From the NCBI GenBank assembly GCA_964602475.1, contig CAZRRN010000002.1, forward strand, positions 1 to 64,000: a stretch of 64,000 nucleotides of DNA. Reading direction: 5' to 3'. This DNA comes from SZUA-448 sp964602475. GTDB taxonomy: Bacteria; Bacillota; Clostridia; Lachnospirales; Lachnospiraceae. Below, piece after piece: positions 35,315-44,595 of this stretch (the stretch's first letter is position 1; each line of letters starts with the position of its first letter). A program made the translations under genes and the position numbers. The notes beneath the pieces are model-generated. The model did not search any database. It was not told the origin of the DNA and was given only the letters and a program-made list of their open reading frames with translations.

Positions 35315-38209
35315 ATGATAAAAAATATGATAAATAAAATAAAAGAGGCTGCTGCATCCAGACTGACGGTGATTGTACTGGTTTTTACTGTAATGTTCAT
35401 TTGCCTTGTTTATCAGGTATTTACTCTTCAAATACAAGCAGATGCAAGTATAGCAGAGGAAGAAGATTACAAATCTGAGAAGCTGCGTGATGTGAAAAGT
35501 ACACGAGGTAATATATACGATGTTAACGGAAAACTGCTTGCCTATAATACAGTTAGTTATTCAATTGTTATGGAAGAGAGTGGTCTTCTTTCCGGTAACG
35601 CCAAGAAAAACGAGATGATATATAAACTGGTTAAGCTTCTTGACCGTTATCATGTTACAATGGATTTTTCGTTTGGTTTGGAGCTTGATGAAAACGGCGA
35701 AATTGTATTTAATGTTTCTGATACAGCCGAGCTTCGATTTAAGAAAAATGCATACGGAAGAAAGTCCATAAGTGATCTGACTGAGGAAGAATATGCAGCG
35801 AGCGCCTTTGATGTTTATTCGTTTATGCGCTATGGCAGCCAGCGTGCGGTTATGTTTCAGATATCAAACGAATATGAGCTTGAAGATGCTTTGAAAATAA
35901 TGGCAGTTAGATATACATTGTTTTCTACCGTTTCGGGTACACAGTTTACAATAGCCTCTAATGTAAGTGAAGAGGTGGTTGTTGCAATAAAGGAAAACAG
36001 TGCAGATATTCCCGGAGTAGAAATTAAACAGGTAACTTCAAGAGTATATAATGAAAGTGTATTTTTTGCTCATATAATCGGATATACTGGTAGTATTTCG
36101 ACTGATGAAATCGAAACAATGAATGAACAGATCATTGAAGAGAATAATTTTACTCAAGAAGATCAGAAATCTGAAAAAGGAGTTTCTCTATTATATAATG
36201 CTACCGATGTGATCGGAAAAACGGGAATTGAAAAATCAATGGAACTGATACTTTCCGGAACAAAAGGGACTCAGACTCTTACGGTAAACCAAAACAGTAA
36301 AATTCTTTCCCAGAAAACCAATACTGATCCGGTTTCCGGTCAGGATATTTATCTGACGATTGATGCAGATCTTCAGAAAGCATGTTATTATATTCTTGAA
36401 AGAAATCTGGCTGCAGTATTGTTAAGCAAGCTTGTAGATGATTTAGATTACGGAACGAAGGGCGAATCAGCTTCCGATATATTAGTACCAATCTATGAGG
36501 TGTATTATGCCTTACTTGAAAATCGAATTATTAATGTAGACCATTTCAGTAAAGAAGATGCAACTGAACTTGAGCAGAAGGTACTTGGTTATTACAATGA
36601 AAAACAGAATTCACTGTTTTATCAGATAAGACAGATACTTGCAGCAGACAGCGGAAAGACCTCTGATACGGTCACAGAGGAACTTCAGGAATATTTGAGC
36701 TATGTTTATTCAAAAGCATTAAGCATTGGACTACTGAGTTCAGATAAAATTGATACATCGGATTCTGTATACAGGGAATACATTGATAATCAGATCAGTA
36801 TGAGCAAATTTTTTCAATACGCAATCAACAGTCAATGGGTTAATACATCCCTGCTTGGGGATGAAGAGGAGTGGTATAGTACTGAGGAATGGTATGATTT
36901 ATTTTTAGATTATCTTGTTAATGCATTATTAAAAGATGCTACGTTCAAAGATATGATTTATCACTCACTGGTCTTTCAAAAGACTTTATCAGGAAAAGAA
37001 ATATGTCTTTTATTATTTGATCAAAATGTGATAGAATATAATGAAAGCAATATAAGTAAACTGAAGAACGGTAAGATTTCTGCATTTCAGTTTATGTACG
37101 ATACGATAGAGAATCTCGAAATAACACCAGGTCAGATTGGGCTTGCTCCCTGCAGCGGCTCTATTGTTATAACAGATGTGAATACAGGGGATTTAAAGGC
37201 ATTGGTGACTTATCCAAGCTACGATAACAACATGCTTGCGAATAAAATTAATTATGAGTATTATTCAACGCTGCTTAATAGTTCAGCTTATCCGCTTATG
37301 AACCGGCCGACAACTCAGACAACAACGACAGGTTCCACATTTAAGCCTCTTTCATCGCTGATCGGACTTGGTGAAGGAGTAATTACAACAAGCACAAAGA
37401 TTGAAGACAAAGGTATTTTCGAAGCAGTTGTTCCTTCTCCAAAATGCTGGCGTTATCCACGTTCTCATGGTACAATCAATCTTACGGATGCGTTGATGCA
37501 TTCCTGTAACTATTTCTTTTATGAAGTAGGATATAGGTTGATGAATGACGGAACGGGACGTTATTATGATTCTGTCGGTATTGCAAAGATACAAAAATAT
37601 GCTGCAATGTTTGGACTTACAACGAAATCAGGAGTGGAGATTTCCGAAATAACACCGGTTGTTTCAAACAGTGATGCTGTCAGAACGGCGATTGGATATG
37701 GACATTCCTTTGCTCCGATTCATATTTCAAGATATATTACTGCAATTGCGAATGAAGGGATAGTATACAATCTTACCTTGATTGATTCAATCAGAGATAA
37801 TCTAGGAGAAATTATTACACAAAATGAAGCATCAGTATACAACAGAATAACAATGTTTACTGATGCAGAATGGGATGCTGTAAAATATGGTATGTATAAA
37901 GTTGTAAATACCTCTGCAAACTCTTTGGATACTCTCTATGGGAACCTTGGAGTTTCTGTTGCCGGTAAGACGGGAACGGCACAGATTAGCAAGTCGGTTC
38001 CGAATAATGCATTATTTGTATGTTTTGCACCATATGAGAATCCTGAGATAAGTGTTACGGTTGTATTACCAAACGGATATAAATCGGCTAACTCTGCGTA
38101 TATTGCACGTGAAGTATTGGGACTATATTTTAATAATGAAAATAAAGCAGCGCTGCTTAGTGGAGATATTAAAGCCGGAACAGTAACATCGATCAATGTA
38201 TCCGACTAG
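35315..38209 (+). CDS. mrdA: Penicillin-binding protein 2 (class B transpeptidase) with large insertion
   Basis: 964 residues, about 300 longer than typical PBP2. A membrane helix (17-38) precedes the dimerisation region with STRGNIYDVNG. The transpeptidase domain has the active Ser674 in STFK, SCN at 730-732 and KTG at 885-887. Between the early LTIDADLQKACYYILE helix and GSIVITDVNTGDLKAL lies an inserted, mainly helical block of about 245 residues (366-612). It cross-links peptidoglycan for cell elongation with RodA. ATG 35315 follows AAGGATG; the frame is open upstream into mreD. Confidence 0.93.
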   Translation: MIKNMINKIKEAAASRLTVIVLVFTVMFICLVYQVFTLQIQADASIAEEEDYKSEKLRDVKSTRGNIYDVNGKLLAYNTVSYSIVMEESGLLSGNAKKNEMIYKLVKLLDRYHVTMDFSFGLELDENGEIVFNVSDTAELRFKKNAYGRKSISDLTEEEYAASAFDVYSFMRYGSQRAVMFQISNEYELEDALKIMAVRYTLFSTVSGTQFTIASNVSEEVVVAIKENSADIPGVEIKQVTSRVYNESVFFAHIIGYTGSISTDEIETMNEQIIEENNFTQEDQKSEKGVSLLYNATDVIGKTGIEKSMELILSGTKGTQTLTVNQNSKILSQKTNTDPVSGQDIYLTIDADLQKACYYILERNLAAVLLSKLVDDLDYGTKGESASDILVPIYEVYYALLENRIINVDHFSKEDATELEQKVLGYYNEKQNSLFYQIRQILAADSGKTSDTVTEELQEYLSYVYSKALSIGLLSSDKIDTSDSVYREYIDNQISMSKFFQYAINSQWVNTSLLGDEEEWYSTEEWYDLFLDYLVNALLKDATFKDMIYHSLVFQKTLSGKEICLLLFDQNVIEYNESNISKLKNGKISAFQFMYDTIENLEITPGQIGLAPCSGSIVITDVNTGDLKALVTYPSYDNNMLANKINYEYYSTLLNSSAYPLMNRPTTQTTTTGSTFKPLSSLIGLGEGVITTSTKIEDKGIFEAVVPSPKCWRYPRSHGTINLTDALMHSCNYFFYEVGYRLMNDGTGRYYDSVGIAKIQKYAAMFGLTTKSGVEISEITPVVSNSDAVRTAIGYGHSFAPIHISRYITAIANEGIVYNLTLIDSIRDNLGEIITQNEASVYNRITMFTDAEWDAVKYGMYKVVNTSANSLDTLYGNLGVSVAGKTGTAQISKSVPNNALFVCFAPYENPEISVTVVLPNGYKSANSAYIAREVLGLYFNNENKAALLSGDIKAGTVTSINVSD

Positions 38210-38227
38210 GAATGGAGAAAGAAAACA

Positions 38228-38893
38228 ATGGATAATTCGGTCGTTATAAAAGGAGTCACGCATGGAATTATTGTTGTACTTGACCCTGACTTAAATTATG
38301 ATATATTAAAGGAGAAGATTGCTCAAAAATTCAGTGATTCAGCGAAGTTCCTTGGTCGTGCACAAATGACGTTAAGCTTTGAAGGGCGTCTACTGACAGA
38401 CAATGAATGCATAGAACTTCTGGGAATAGTAACAGATAACTGTGAACTAAACATTATCTGTTTAATGCTGAATGATCCGGAACAGGACGAGCGATGCCGA
38501 AGACGATTGGAAGAAAATCAAAAAGTTTCCGAAAAAACAAACGGACAGTTTTATAAAGGCAATTTACGGTCCGGGCAATCGATTGATTTCGAAACAAGCA
38601 TCGTAGTGATTGGGGATGTAAATCCCGGAGCAAGTGTTACCTCCAAGGGGAATATTGTTATTCTTGGTTCATTAAAAGGAACCGTCTTTGCCGGTTCCGG
38701 AGGTAATGAGAAAGCATTTGTACTGGCGCTTGATATGTCGCCGGTTCAGATAAGAATTGCAGATATGATAGCAAGGGCACCGGATAACCCTTTAAAATCA
38801 GAAAATAAAGAGACTAAAATTGCATTTCTTGAAGACAGTAATATTTATATTGAACCGGTAAGCAGAAAAGTATTAAGCGAAAGAGAACTTTAA
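38228..38893 (+). CDS. minC: Septum site-determining protein MinC
   Basis: 221 residues. The N-terminal domain starts VVIKGVTHGIIVVLD. After a linker, the C-terminal beta-helix domain has GQSIDFETSIVVIGDVNPGA and NIVILGSLKGTVFAG, the MinD-binding surface. It inhibits FtsZ polymerisation away from mid-cell. It lies 9 bases upstream of minD. Confidence 0.95.
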   Translation: MDNSVVIKGVTHGIIVVLDPDLNYDILKEKIAQKFSDSAKFLGRAQMTLSFEGRLLTDNECIELLGIVTDNCELNIICLMLNDPEQDERCRRRLEENQKVSEKTNGQFYKGNLRSGQSIDFETSIVVIGDVNPGASVTSKGNIVILGSLKGTVFAGSGGNEKAFVLALDMSPVQIRIADMIARAPDNPLKSENKETKIAFLEDSNIYIEPVSRKVLSEREL

Positions 38894-38902
38894 GGAGGAA
38901 TA

Positions 38903-39688
38903 ATGATGGGAGAAGTAATTGTAGTAACTTCCGGTAAAGGGGGAGTTGGCAAGACAACAACAACTGCCAATGTAGGAACCGGATTGGCCAAACTGGACAA
39001 GAAAGTAGTATTAATTGATACAGATATCGGACTTCGTAATCTGGACGTTGTAATGGGGCTTGAAAATCGTATCGTATATAATCTTGTTGATGTTATTGAA
39101 GCACGCTGCAGAATCAAGCAAGCATTGATTAAAGATAAACGTTATCCGAATCTTTATCTTTTGCCCTCTGCGCAGACCAGAGATAAATCCGCAGTTACAC
39201 CGGAGCAGATGCGAAAGCTTTGTGAGGAATTAAAAAACGAATTTGATTACATACTGATGGATTGTCCTGCCGGAATTGAACAGGGATTTAAAAATGCAAT
39301 TGCCGGTGCTGACAGAGCAATTGTTGTTACTACGCCGGAGGTTTCTGCTGTTCGTGATGCTGACCGTATTATAGGGCTGCTTGAAGCAAACGAGATAGGA
39401 AAGACAGAGCTCATAGTTAACCGTATCAGAATGGATCTTGTGAAACGTGGAGATATGATGTCGTCAGATGATGTCGTTGAAATACTTGCGGTTGATTTGT
39501 TAGGTGTTGTACCTGATGATGAAAATATTGTTATTTCCACAAATCAGGGAGAACCGCTTGTTGGTAATGATTCCATGGCAGGAAAAGCATATATGAATAT
39601 TTGCAGAAGAATTGTCGGGGAAGATGTTCCGTTTTTGGATCTTAACGCAAAGCAGGGCTTCTTCAGTAAACTGTTCAAAAAGAACTAA
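38903..39688 (+). CDS. minD: Septum site-determining ATPase MinD
   Basis: 261 residues. The deviant Walker A is SGKGGVGKTT, with DTDIGLRNLD and MDCPAGIEQG following. The C-terminus FFSKLFKKN is the amphipathic membrane-targeting helix. It dimerises with ATP, binds membrane, recruits MinC and is released by MinE. Two consecutive ATGs (38903, 38906) follow AAGGAGG; the second has better spacing. Confidence 0.98.
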   Translation: MMGEVIVVTSGKGGVGKTTTTANVGTGLAKLDKKVVLIDTDIGLRNLDVVMGLENRIVYNLVDVIEARCRIKQALIKDKRYPNLYLLPSAQTRDKSAVTPEQMRKLCEELKNEFDYILMDCPAGIEQGFKNAIAGADRAIVVTTPEVSAVRDADRIIGLLEANEIGKTELIVNRIRMDLVKRGDMMSSDDVVEILAVDLLGVVPDDENIVISTNQGEPLVGNDSMAGKAYMNICRRIVGEDVPFLDLNAKQGFFSKLFKKN

Positions 39689-39708
39689 GCCTGGGGGGAG
39701 GATTAAAT

Positions 39709-39957
39709 ATGTTCGGTCTTAAGAAAAAAGCATCCGGTAACGTTGCAAAGGATCGTCTGAAACTGGTTCTTGTTTCGGACAGAGCAGGATGTTCTCCGGA
39801 AGTAATGGAAAAAATGAAAAATGAAATCATTCAGGTTATTTCAAAATACATTGAAGTTGATCTGGAAGGACTTGATTTCAAATTTAAAAATGAATCAGAT
39901 GGCAGCAACGCACTTTGGGCAAGCATCCCGATCAAGAACATGAAACAGAAAAAATAG
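39709..39957 (+). CDS. minE: Cell division topological specificity factor MinE
   Basis: 82 residues, the usual MinE length. The MinD-stimulating N-terminus has KDRLKLVLVSDRAGCSP and the C-terminal topological domain follows. It stimulates MinD ATPase to create pole-to-pole oscillation. It lies 20 bases after minD with GGGGGGAGG upstream. The same window also encodes DivIVA. Confidence 0.96.
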   Translation: MFGLKKKASGNVAKDRLKLVLVSDRAGCSPEVMEKMKNEIIQVISKYIEVDLEGLDFKFKNESDGSNALWASIPIKNMKQKK

Positions 39958-39966
39958 GAATTCTTC

Positions 39967-41163
39967 ATGATTAAATTCAGAGAGTATAATTATAAAAGCT
40001 TTTGTCTTTCAATCGTAGCGCTCGTACTGGCATTTGGAGGAGTGGGTATTCTACTGATTCAAAGACTTCAGGATGAAGACGAATCGCAGTTTGAAAAACA
40101 AGTAATCGGATATGCAGTTGGAATTATAATCATGTTAATTGTTGCAATGATTGATTATCATTTTATTTGTAAATTCTTTATTCCGCTATATATTCTTAAT
40201 CTTGGTATGCTTTTATTCTGTAAATTTACGGATATTTCAATGGGACTTCCGATTTATGGAGATAAGCATTACACTGCAAAACGATGGATCGAAATATCAG
40301 TGGGTGGGAGATCTATCGAATTTATGCCCTCTGAATTATCCAAAATAATTATGATTCTTTTTTTAGCAAAGCTTTTTCAGGTATTTTACAGACAGGTAAA
40401 AAAGTTTTATGTATTAGTTCTTGCAGCAGGACTTATGGCGGTACCAACCTTTTTAATTTTAATTCAGCCGGATTTGTCAACAAGCATTGTAATGTTTTCT
40501 TTCTTTGCTATTATGGTATTTGCTGCCGGTACAAACTACAAACATTTGATACCGATTATCCTGATTGGTATACCTCTATCTATTTTTCTCTTCTGGTATA
40601 TACAGCAGGATTATCAGGGGTTACTAAATCCATATCAGCAGGGAAGAGTGCTTGCAATTTTAAATCCAACGGAATACGCAGATGAGATGTTTCAACAGCA
40701 AAACGCAGCACTTGCTATAAAGGAAGGTGGAGTTTTCGGGAAGCTTCTGACCGGTGATATGAGTAAAAGAGCAACAGATTATGTTCCTGTAGTAGAAAGT
40801 GATTTTATTTTTTCAGCTATTGGAGAAGAGTTTGGGTTCGTAGGCATGGTAATGACAATTTCAGGATATTGTCTGTTTGGTTTTTTAGGAATAAGAATAG
40901 CAAGAAAAGCAAAGGATTATCTTGGAATGATGATCGCTACCGGGATAACATCACTGATTACGGTTCAGGCATTTGTAAATATTGGAGTTGTAACTTCGTT
41001 GTTACCCAATACAGGAATTCCCTTACCATTTATCAGTTCTGGATTAACTGCTTTATTAAGTAATCTGGTTATTCTTGGAATACTATTGAATATCAGCTTA
41101 CAGCCAAAGCAGGAAAAAGAGAAGGAACCAATCGGTGTAACAGATTTTGGTCTGATACACTAA
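39967..41163 (+). CDS. rodA: Peptidoglycan glycosyltransferase RodA
   Basis: 398 residues of the SEDS family with about ten membrane helices. Visible conserved blocks are AKRWIEI, PSELSKI, LIQPDLSTS, ESDFIFSAIGEEFGF and the C-terminal PNTGIPLPFISSG. It polymerises lipid II for the elongasome together with the PBP2 encoded upstream. It lies 9 bases after minE. Confidence 0.95.
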   Translation: MIKFREYNYKSFCLSIVALVLAFGGVGILLIQRLQDEDESQFEKQVIGYAVGIIIMLIVAMIDYHFICKFFIPLYILNLGMLLFCKFTDISMGLPIYGDKHYTAKRWIEISVGGRSIEFMPSELSKIIMILFLAKLFQVFYRQVKKFYVLVLAAGLMAVPTFLILIQPDLSTSIVMFSFFAIMVFAAGTNYKHLIPIILIGIPLSIFLFWYIQQDYQGLLNPYQQGRVLAILNPTEYADEMFQQQNAALAIKEGGVFGKLLTGDMSKRATDYVPVVESDFIFSAIGEEFGFVGMVMTISGYCLFGFLGIRIARKAKDYLGMMIATGITSLITVQAFVNIGVVTSLLPNTGIPLPFISSGLTALLSNLVILGILLNISLQPKQEKEKEPIGVTDFGLIH

Positions 41164-41182
41164 TAAAAATATGGAGGTCAGT

Positions 41183-41581
41183 ATGAATATTGGGTTGATT
41201 GCACATGATGCAAAAAAGAAACTAATGCAAAATTTCTGTATTGCATACCGCGGAATTCTTTCAAAACATGATTTATACGCTACAGGAACGACAGGAAGAT
41301 TAATTGAAGAAGTAACCAATCTTGTGATTCATAAGTATCTTGCAGGACATCTTGGCGGTGAACAGCAGCTTGGAGCACAGATAGAGCATAATCAGATTGA
41401 TATGGTTATTTTCTTAAGAGATCCTCTGACTCCGAAATCTCATGAACCGGATGTCAATAATGTAGTACAGCTTTGTGATACACATAACATTCCGCTTGCA
41501 ACTAATCTTGCAACAGCAGAGCTTCTTGTAAAAGCATTAGATCGCGGAGACCTTGACTGGCGTGAATTATACAAAACCTGA
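41183..41581 (+). CDS. mgsA: Methylglyoxal synthase
   Basis: 132 residues. NIGLIAHDAKK begins the fold; ATGTTGRLI and GGEQQLGAQ bind phosphate; the catalytic Asp is in VIFLRDPL; the His and Asp in SHEPDVNNVVQLCD follow. It converts dihydroxyacetone phosphate to methylglyoxal and phosphate, a bypass used under phosphate limitation. ATG 41183 has GGAGG upstream; an in-frame ATG 12 bases earlier overlaps the ribosome-binding site. It ends the mre-min-rod run. Confidence 0.96.
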   Translation: MNIGLIAHDAKKKLMQNFCIAYRGILSKHDLYATGTTGRLIEEVTNLVIHKYLAGHLGGEQQLGAQIEHNQIDMVIFLRDPLTPKSHEPDVNNVVQLCDTHNIPLATNLATAELLVKALDRGDLDWRELYKT

Positions 41582-41600
41582 TTATTCACGGTATATTCAC

Positions 41601-41629
41601 TTGTATTTTTATAGTCGATGTAATATAAT
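41601..41629 (+). promoter_or_regulatory. Possible promoter of the small P-loop gene
   Basis: TTGTAT and a perfect TATAAT are separated by 17 bases. The site lies in the 80-base gap after mgsA. Confidence 0.5.
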
Positions 41630-41661
41630 ATTTTCATGAACAATCAAAGGAGGGGATCACA

Positions 41662-42084
41662 ATGATACAGATTATTGCGGGCGAAAAAGGAAAAGGAAAG
41701 ACCAAAATTCTGCTTGATAAAGTGAACACCAGCATGAAAGAAGCAAAGGGCACTATAGTTTACCTTGATAAGAACACGAAGCATATGTACGAATTAAATA
41801 ATAAGATACGTCTGATTAATGTGAAGGATTATTGTATTGATAACGCAAAAGAATTTACTGGTTTTTTATGTGGTTTGATTTCTCAAGATCATGATCTTGA
41901 GAAAATATATCTTGATAGCTTTTTGAATATTGCATGTATTGAAGACAATTCTGAGATTGCTTCTGTTCTGGAAAAAATAGATTTAATTTCTGCCAAATTT
42001 CATACCGATTTTATTATAAGTATATCGGTTAATGGTAATGAAATTCCTGATAAATTCAAAGAGAATGTAATTGTTGCATTATAG
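41662..42084 (+). CDS. Small P-loop protein of unknown function
   Basis: 140 residues starting at ATG 41662 after a strong AAAGGAGGGG. Residues 6-14 read AGEKGKGKT, a Walker A-like loop at the very N-terminus. The strand TIVYLDKNTKHMYEL, a segment with LEKIYLDSFLNIA that could act as Walker B, and the strand DFIISISVNG follow. The protein is far shorter than most ATPases and has no sensor or lid domain. I do not recognise a named family. Confidence 0.75.
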   Translation: MIQIIAGEKGKGKTKILLDKVNTSMKEAKGTIVYLDKNTKHMYELNNKIRLINVKDYCIDNAKEFTGFLCGLISQDHDLEKIYLDSFLNIACIEDNSEIASVLEKIDLISAKFHTDFIISISVNGNEIPDKFKENVIVAL

Positions 42085-42110
42085 AATTACATAATGCTGT
42101 TTTAAACATA

Positions 42111-42161
42111 AGAAAAGCAAGTATTTCTATGCAAAAATGCATACGCTATGCTTGCTTTTCT
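42111..42161. terminator. Bidirectional terminator between convergent genes
   Basis: A long imperfect stem starts AGAAAAGCAAG and ends CTTGCTTTTCT, with an inner TATGCA/TGCATA stem around AAAA. It lies between the P-loop gene and the convergent DUF378 gene, so it can serve both. Confidence 0.7.
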
Positions 42162-42172
42162 CATACAGAAGA

Positions 42173-42379
42173 TCAGAATTCTACTGTAGATCTGATACGG
42201 CCGAAAAAACTGATTGCATAAAGCCCGACAATTCCAACAATAGCAAAAATGATTCGGGACCAGATTGACATTTCACCAAAAATAAATTGGACAAGATCAA
42301 ATTTAAAAAAACCTACCAGTCCCCAGTTGATTGCTCCTATGATGATCAGTACATGTGCAATATAATCAATTATTTTCAT
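42173..42379 (-). CDS. DUF378 small membrane protein
   Basis: 68 residues with two membrane helices. The conserved IIGAINWGLVGFFKFDLVQF near the N-terminus and the GIVGLYAI segment match DUF378 (YuzA-like). An AAAGGAACGGG ribosome-binding region precedes the ATG. The function is unknown. The gene is isolated on the minus strand among plus-strand genes. Confidence 0.88.
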   Translation of the reverse strand: MKIIDYIAHVLIIIGAINWGLVGFFKFDLVQFIFGEMSIWSRIIFAIVGIVGLYAISFFGRIRSTVEF

Positions 42380-42461
42380 AGCGATGCCCGTTCCTTTCTT
42401 TTAGTGATGATAGTAGTATTTCAAACATTCATTTTTTTATGCATTGATTTTGGAGGATGTT

Positions 42462-43844
42462 TTGTCAAAGAATAAAAAAATCGAAAAACTGAATAAGCAT
42501 CGAATTTCCTTTAATATTGGTATTGCTATTTTTCTGTTTATCCTTCTTTATGTGGCAATTACCATTATCCATTATTTTTCAAAATCACATTTATCAATCT
42601 ATGAGGTTCAGACCGCATCATTGGCACAGAATAATATAGTAACAGGATTGATTATTCGGGAGGAACAAATAATTAATGCGGAGTATTCAGGATATATAAA
42701 TTATTATCATTCTGACTGTACCAGAATAGCAAAGGGCTCCTCACTTTTTTCTATTGATGAAACAAAAGACATTTATGATACTTTGATGAATTCAAGTATT
42801 GCAGCAGGGCTAAATGAAGAAGATTCCGATTATATGAAGAAAATAATTTCGGATTACAGAGTACATTCGTCTCTATCTTCTTATATATTATCTTCAGAAT
42901 TTGTGAATACAGCAGAAGCTGCTGTTCGCGAGATATCTAATAATTATACAGTTGATATTGTATCCCAAATGGTTAGTTCAGAGATTCCTGATACATTTCA
43001 TTTTTATATTTCAGAAGATAGTGGACTTATTTCATATTACACAGATGCTTTATGTGGGATTACTTTGAATACAGTAACTGGAAATGAGTTTAAACTGGCT
43101 GACAGCTATAAGGAATATCAAAAAAGAAAAAATATTGTCGAAGAAGGCAACCCTGTTTTAAAATACATTACAGATAATTCCTGGCAGATTTTATGTCAGC
43201 TGAATGAAAGCCAACTGAAAGCATTGAAGGATAAAAGCAGTATTGATATTACGATCTGTGAAGACGGATTACAGCTGAAGGTTCCATTTGAGATTGTTAT
43301 AATTAACTCCGAAAGATATGCGTTACTTCAAATGGAAGATTATATTCAGAACTATTTAAATGAAAGATTTTTATCTGTGGAACTGTTGTGGCAGGTATCT
43401 GACGGCTATAAGATTCCGTTAACAGCAATTACGGAAAAGACATTCTTTGTTGTACCGATTGAATTTTTTACGTTGGGTGGGAATTCGAATCATCTTGGTC
43501 TTGTAAAAGAAATAATTGATCAAAAAACAGGTGCTGCATCGTATGAGTTTACCGAATGTACCATTTATCATAATGATGGAATGTATTATTATATTGATCC
43601 TTCAGAATTCTCTTCAGGAGACGTTGTTTACTCGAATGAGGGAATGTATACCATAAATCTGACAGAAACGCTGGAAGGAGCTTACAACATTAATAAAGGG
43701 TATGCTGTATTCCGGAGAATTGAACGAATTACACAAAATGATGAATATTGTATTATCAGTAAGACAACAACATATGGATTAACGCTTTATGACCATATCG
43801 CACTGAATGCATCTGATGCAGTAGATTCCGGAATTATTTATTAA
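42462..43844 (+). CDS. HlyD-like membrane-anchored adaptor protein
   Basis: 460 residues. The start is TTG 42462, five bases after GGAGG; an earlier in-frame TTG at 42444 lacks this spacing. A membrane helix lies at residues 16-38. The segment GLIIREEQIINAEYSGYINYYHSD resembles the first half of a lipoyl/barrel-sandwich domain of HlyD adaptors, and a matching beta-rich second half ends the protein. No membrane or ABC partner lies beside it. Placed ahead of the yggS-like gene and sepF, it may act in the division region. The function is uncertain. Confidence 0.65.
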   Translation: MSKNKKIEKLNKHRISFNIGIAIFLFILLYVAITIIHYFSKSHLSIYEVQTASLAQNNIVTGLIIREEQIINAEYSGYINYYHSDCTRIAKGSSLFSIDETKDIYDTLMNSSIAAGLNEEDSDYMKKIISDYRVHSSLSSYILSSEFVNTAEAAVREISNNYTVDIVSQMVSSEIPDTFHFYISEDSGLISYYTDALCGITLNTVTGNEFKLADSYKEYQKRKNIVEEGNPVLKYITDNSWQILCQLNESQLKALKDKSSIDITICEDGLQLKVPFEIVIINSERYALLQMEDYIQNYLNERFLSVELLWQVSDGYKIPLTAITEKTFFVVPIEFFTLGGNSNHLGLVKEIIDQKTGAASYEFTECTIYHNDGMYYYIDPSEFSSGDVVYSNEGMYTINLTETLEGAYNINKGYAVFRRIERITQNDEYCIISKTTTYGLTLYDHIALNASDAVDSGIIY

Positions 43845-43869
43845 GCTTATTATGAGGAGAGTGACATAA

Positions 43870-44586
43870 ATGTCGGAAGATATTTATTTAACTGAAAGAA
43901 GTTTACTTTCACAAAGACTGGGAGTAATTGAAGAAAGGATTCAGAAGGCTTGTGTAAAATCCGGAAGAAGCCGCTCTGATATAATCTTAATTGCAGTTAC
44001 GAAAACGCATCCGGTAAAAACTGTTTTAGAATCATATCAATGTGGGATTCGGTATTTTGGCGAGAATCGTATACAGGAAATGAAATTAAAAGCAGAAGAA
44101 CTTCAACTACCTGATATAAAATGGCAGCTGATCGGACATTTACAAAAAAACAAAATAAAACAGGCGATACAATATTCTTCATTGATTCATTCTGTTGATA
44201 CCTATGAGCTTGCAAAGGAAATAGACAAAGAAGCTAAAATAGCCGGGAAAAATGTCGATATACTACTTGAAGTAAATATTGCCGGAGAAAGAACAAAGTT
44301 TGGCTTTTCTGAAGAAGGATTAAAATCATTGATTAATCAGATTGCATTATTGGAACATGTTCATGTTAAAGGCTTAATGACCATTGCGCCATATACGGAA
44401 AATGACGAGAATAATCGTATTTATTTTAAGCGAATGAAGCAATTATTTATTGACATCAGTAACAAAAACATTGATAATATAAGCATGGATACGCTTTCTA
44501 TGGGTATGTCTTGTGATTTTGAGCCCGCCATTGAGGAAGGTGCTACAATGGTTCGCATCGGTACAGCAATTTACGGTGAGAGGTAG
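43870..44586 (+). CDS. YggS family pyridoxal phosphate homeostasis protein
   Basis: 238 residues of the alanine-racemase-like barrel without the C-terminal domain. The PLP lysine is in IAVTKTHP; FGENRIQEMK, WQLIGHLQKNK, LLEVNIAGE and the final MGMSCDFEPAIEEGATMVRIGTAIYG are diagnostic. It binds PLP and keeps the free cofactor pool balanced. In Firmicutes it (YlmE) precedes sepF, as here, with 9 bases between. Confidence 0.95.
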   Translation: MSEDIYLTERSLLSQRLGVIEERIQKACVKSGRSRSDIILIAVTKTHPVKTVLESYQCGIRYFGENRIQEMKLKAEELQLPDIKWQLIGHLQKNKIKQAIQYSSLIHSVDTYELAKEIDKEAKIAGKNVDILLEVNIAGERTKFGFSEEGLKSLINQIALLEHVHVKGLMTIAPYTENDENNRIYFKRMKQLFIDISNKNIDNISMDTLSMGMSCDFEPAIEEGATMVRIGTAIYGER

Positions 44587-44595
44587 GAGAGGATT

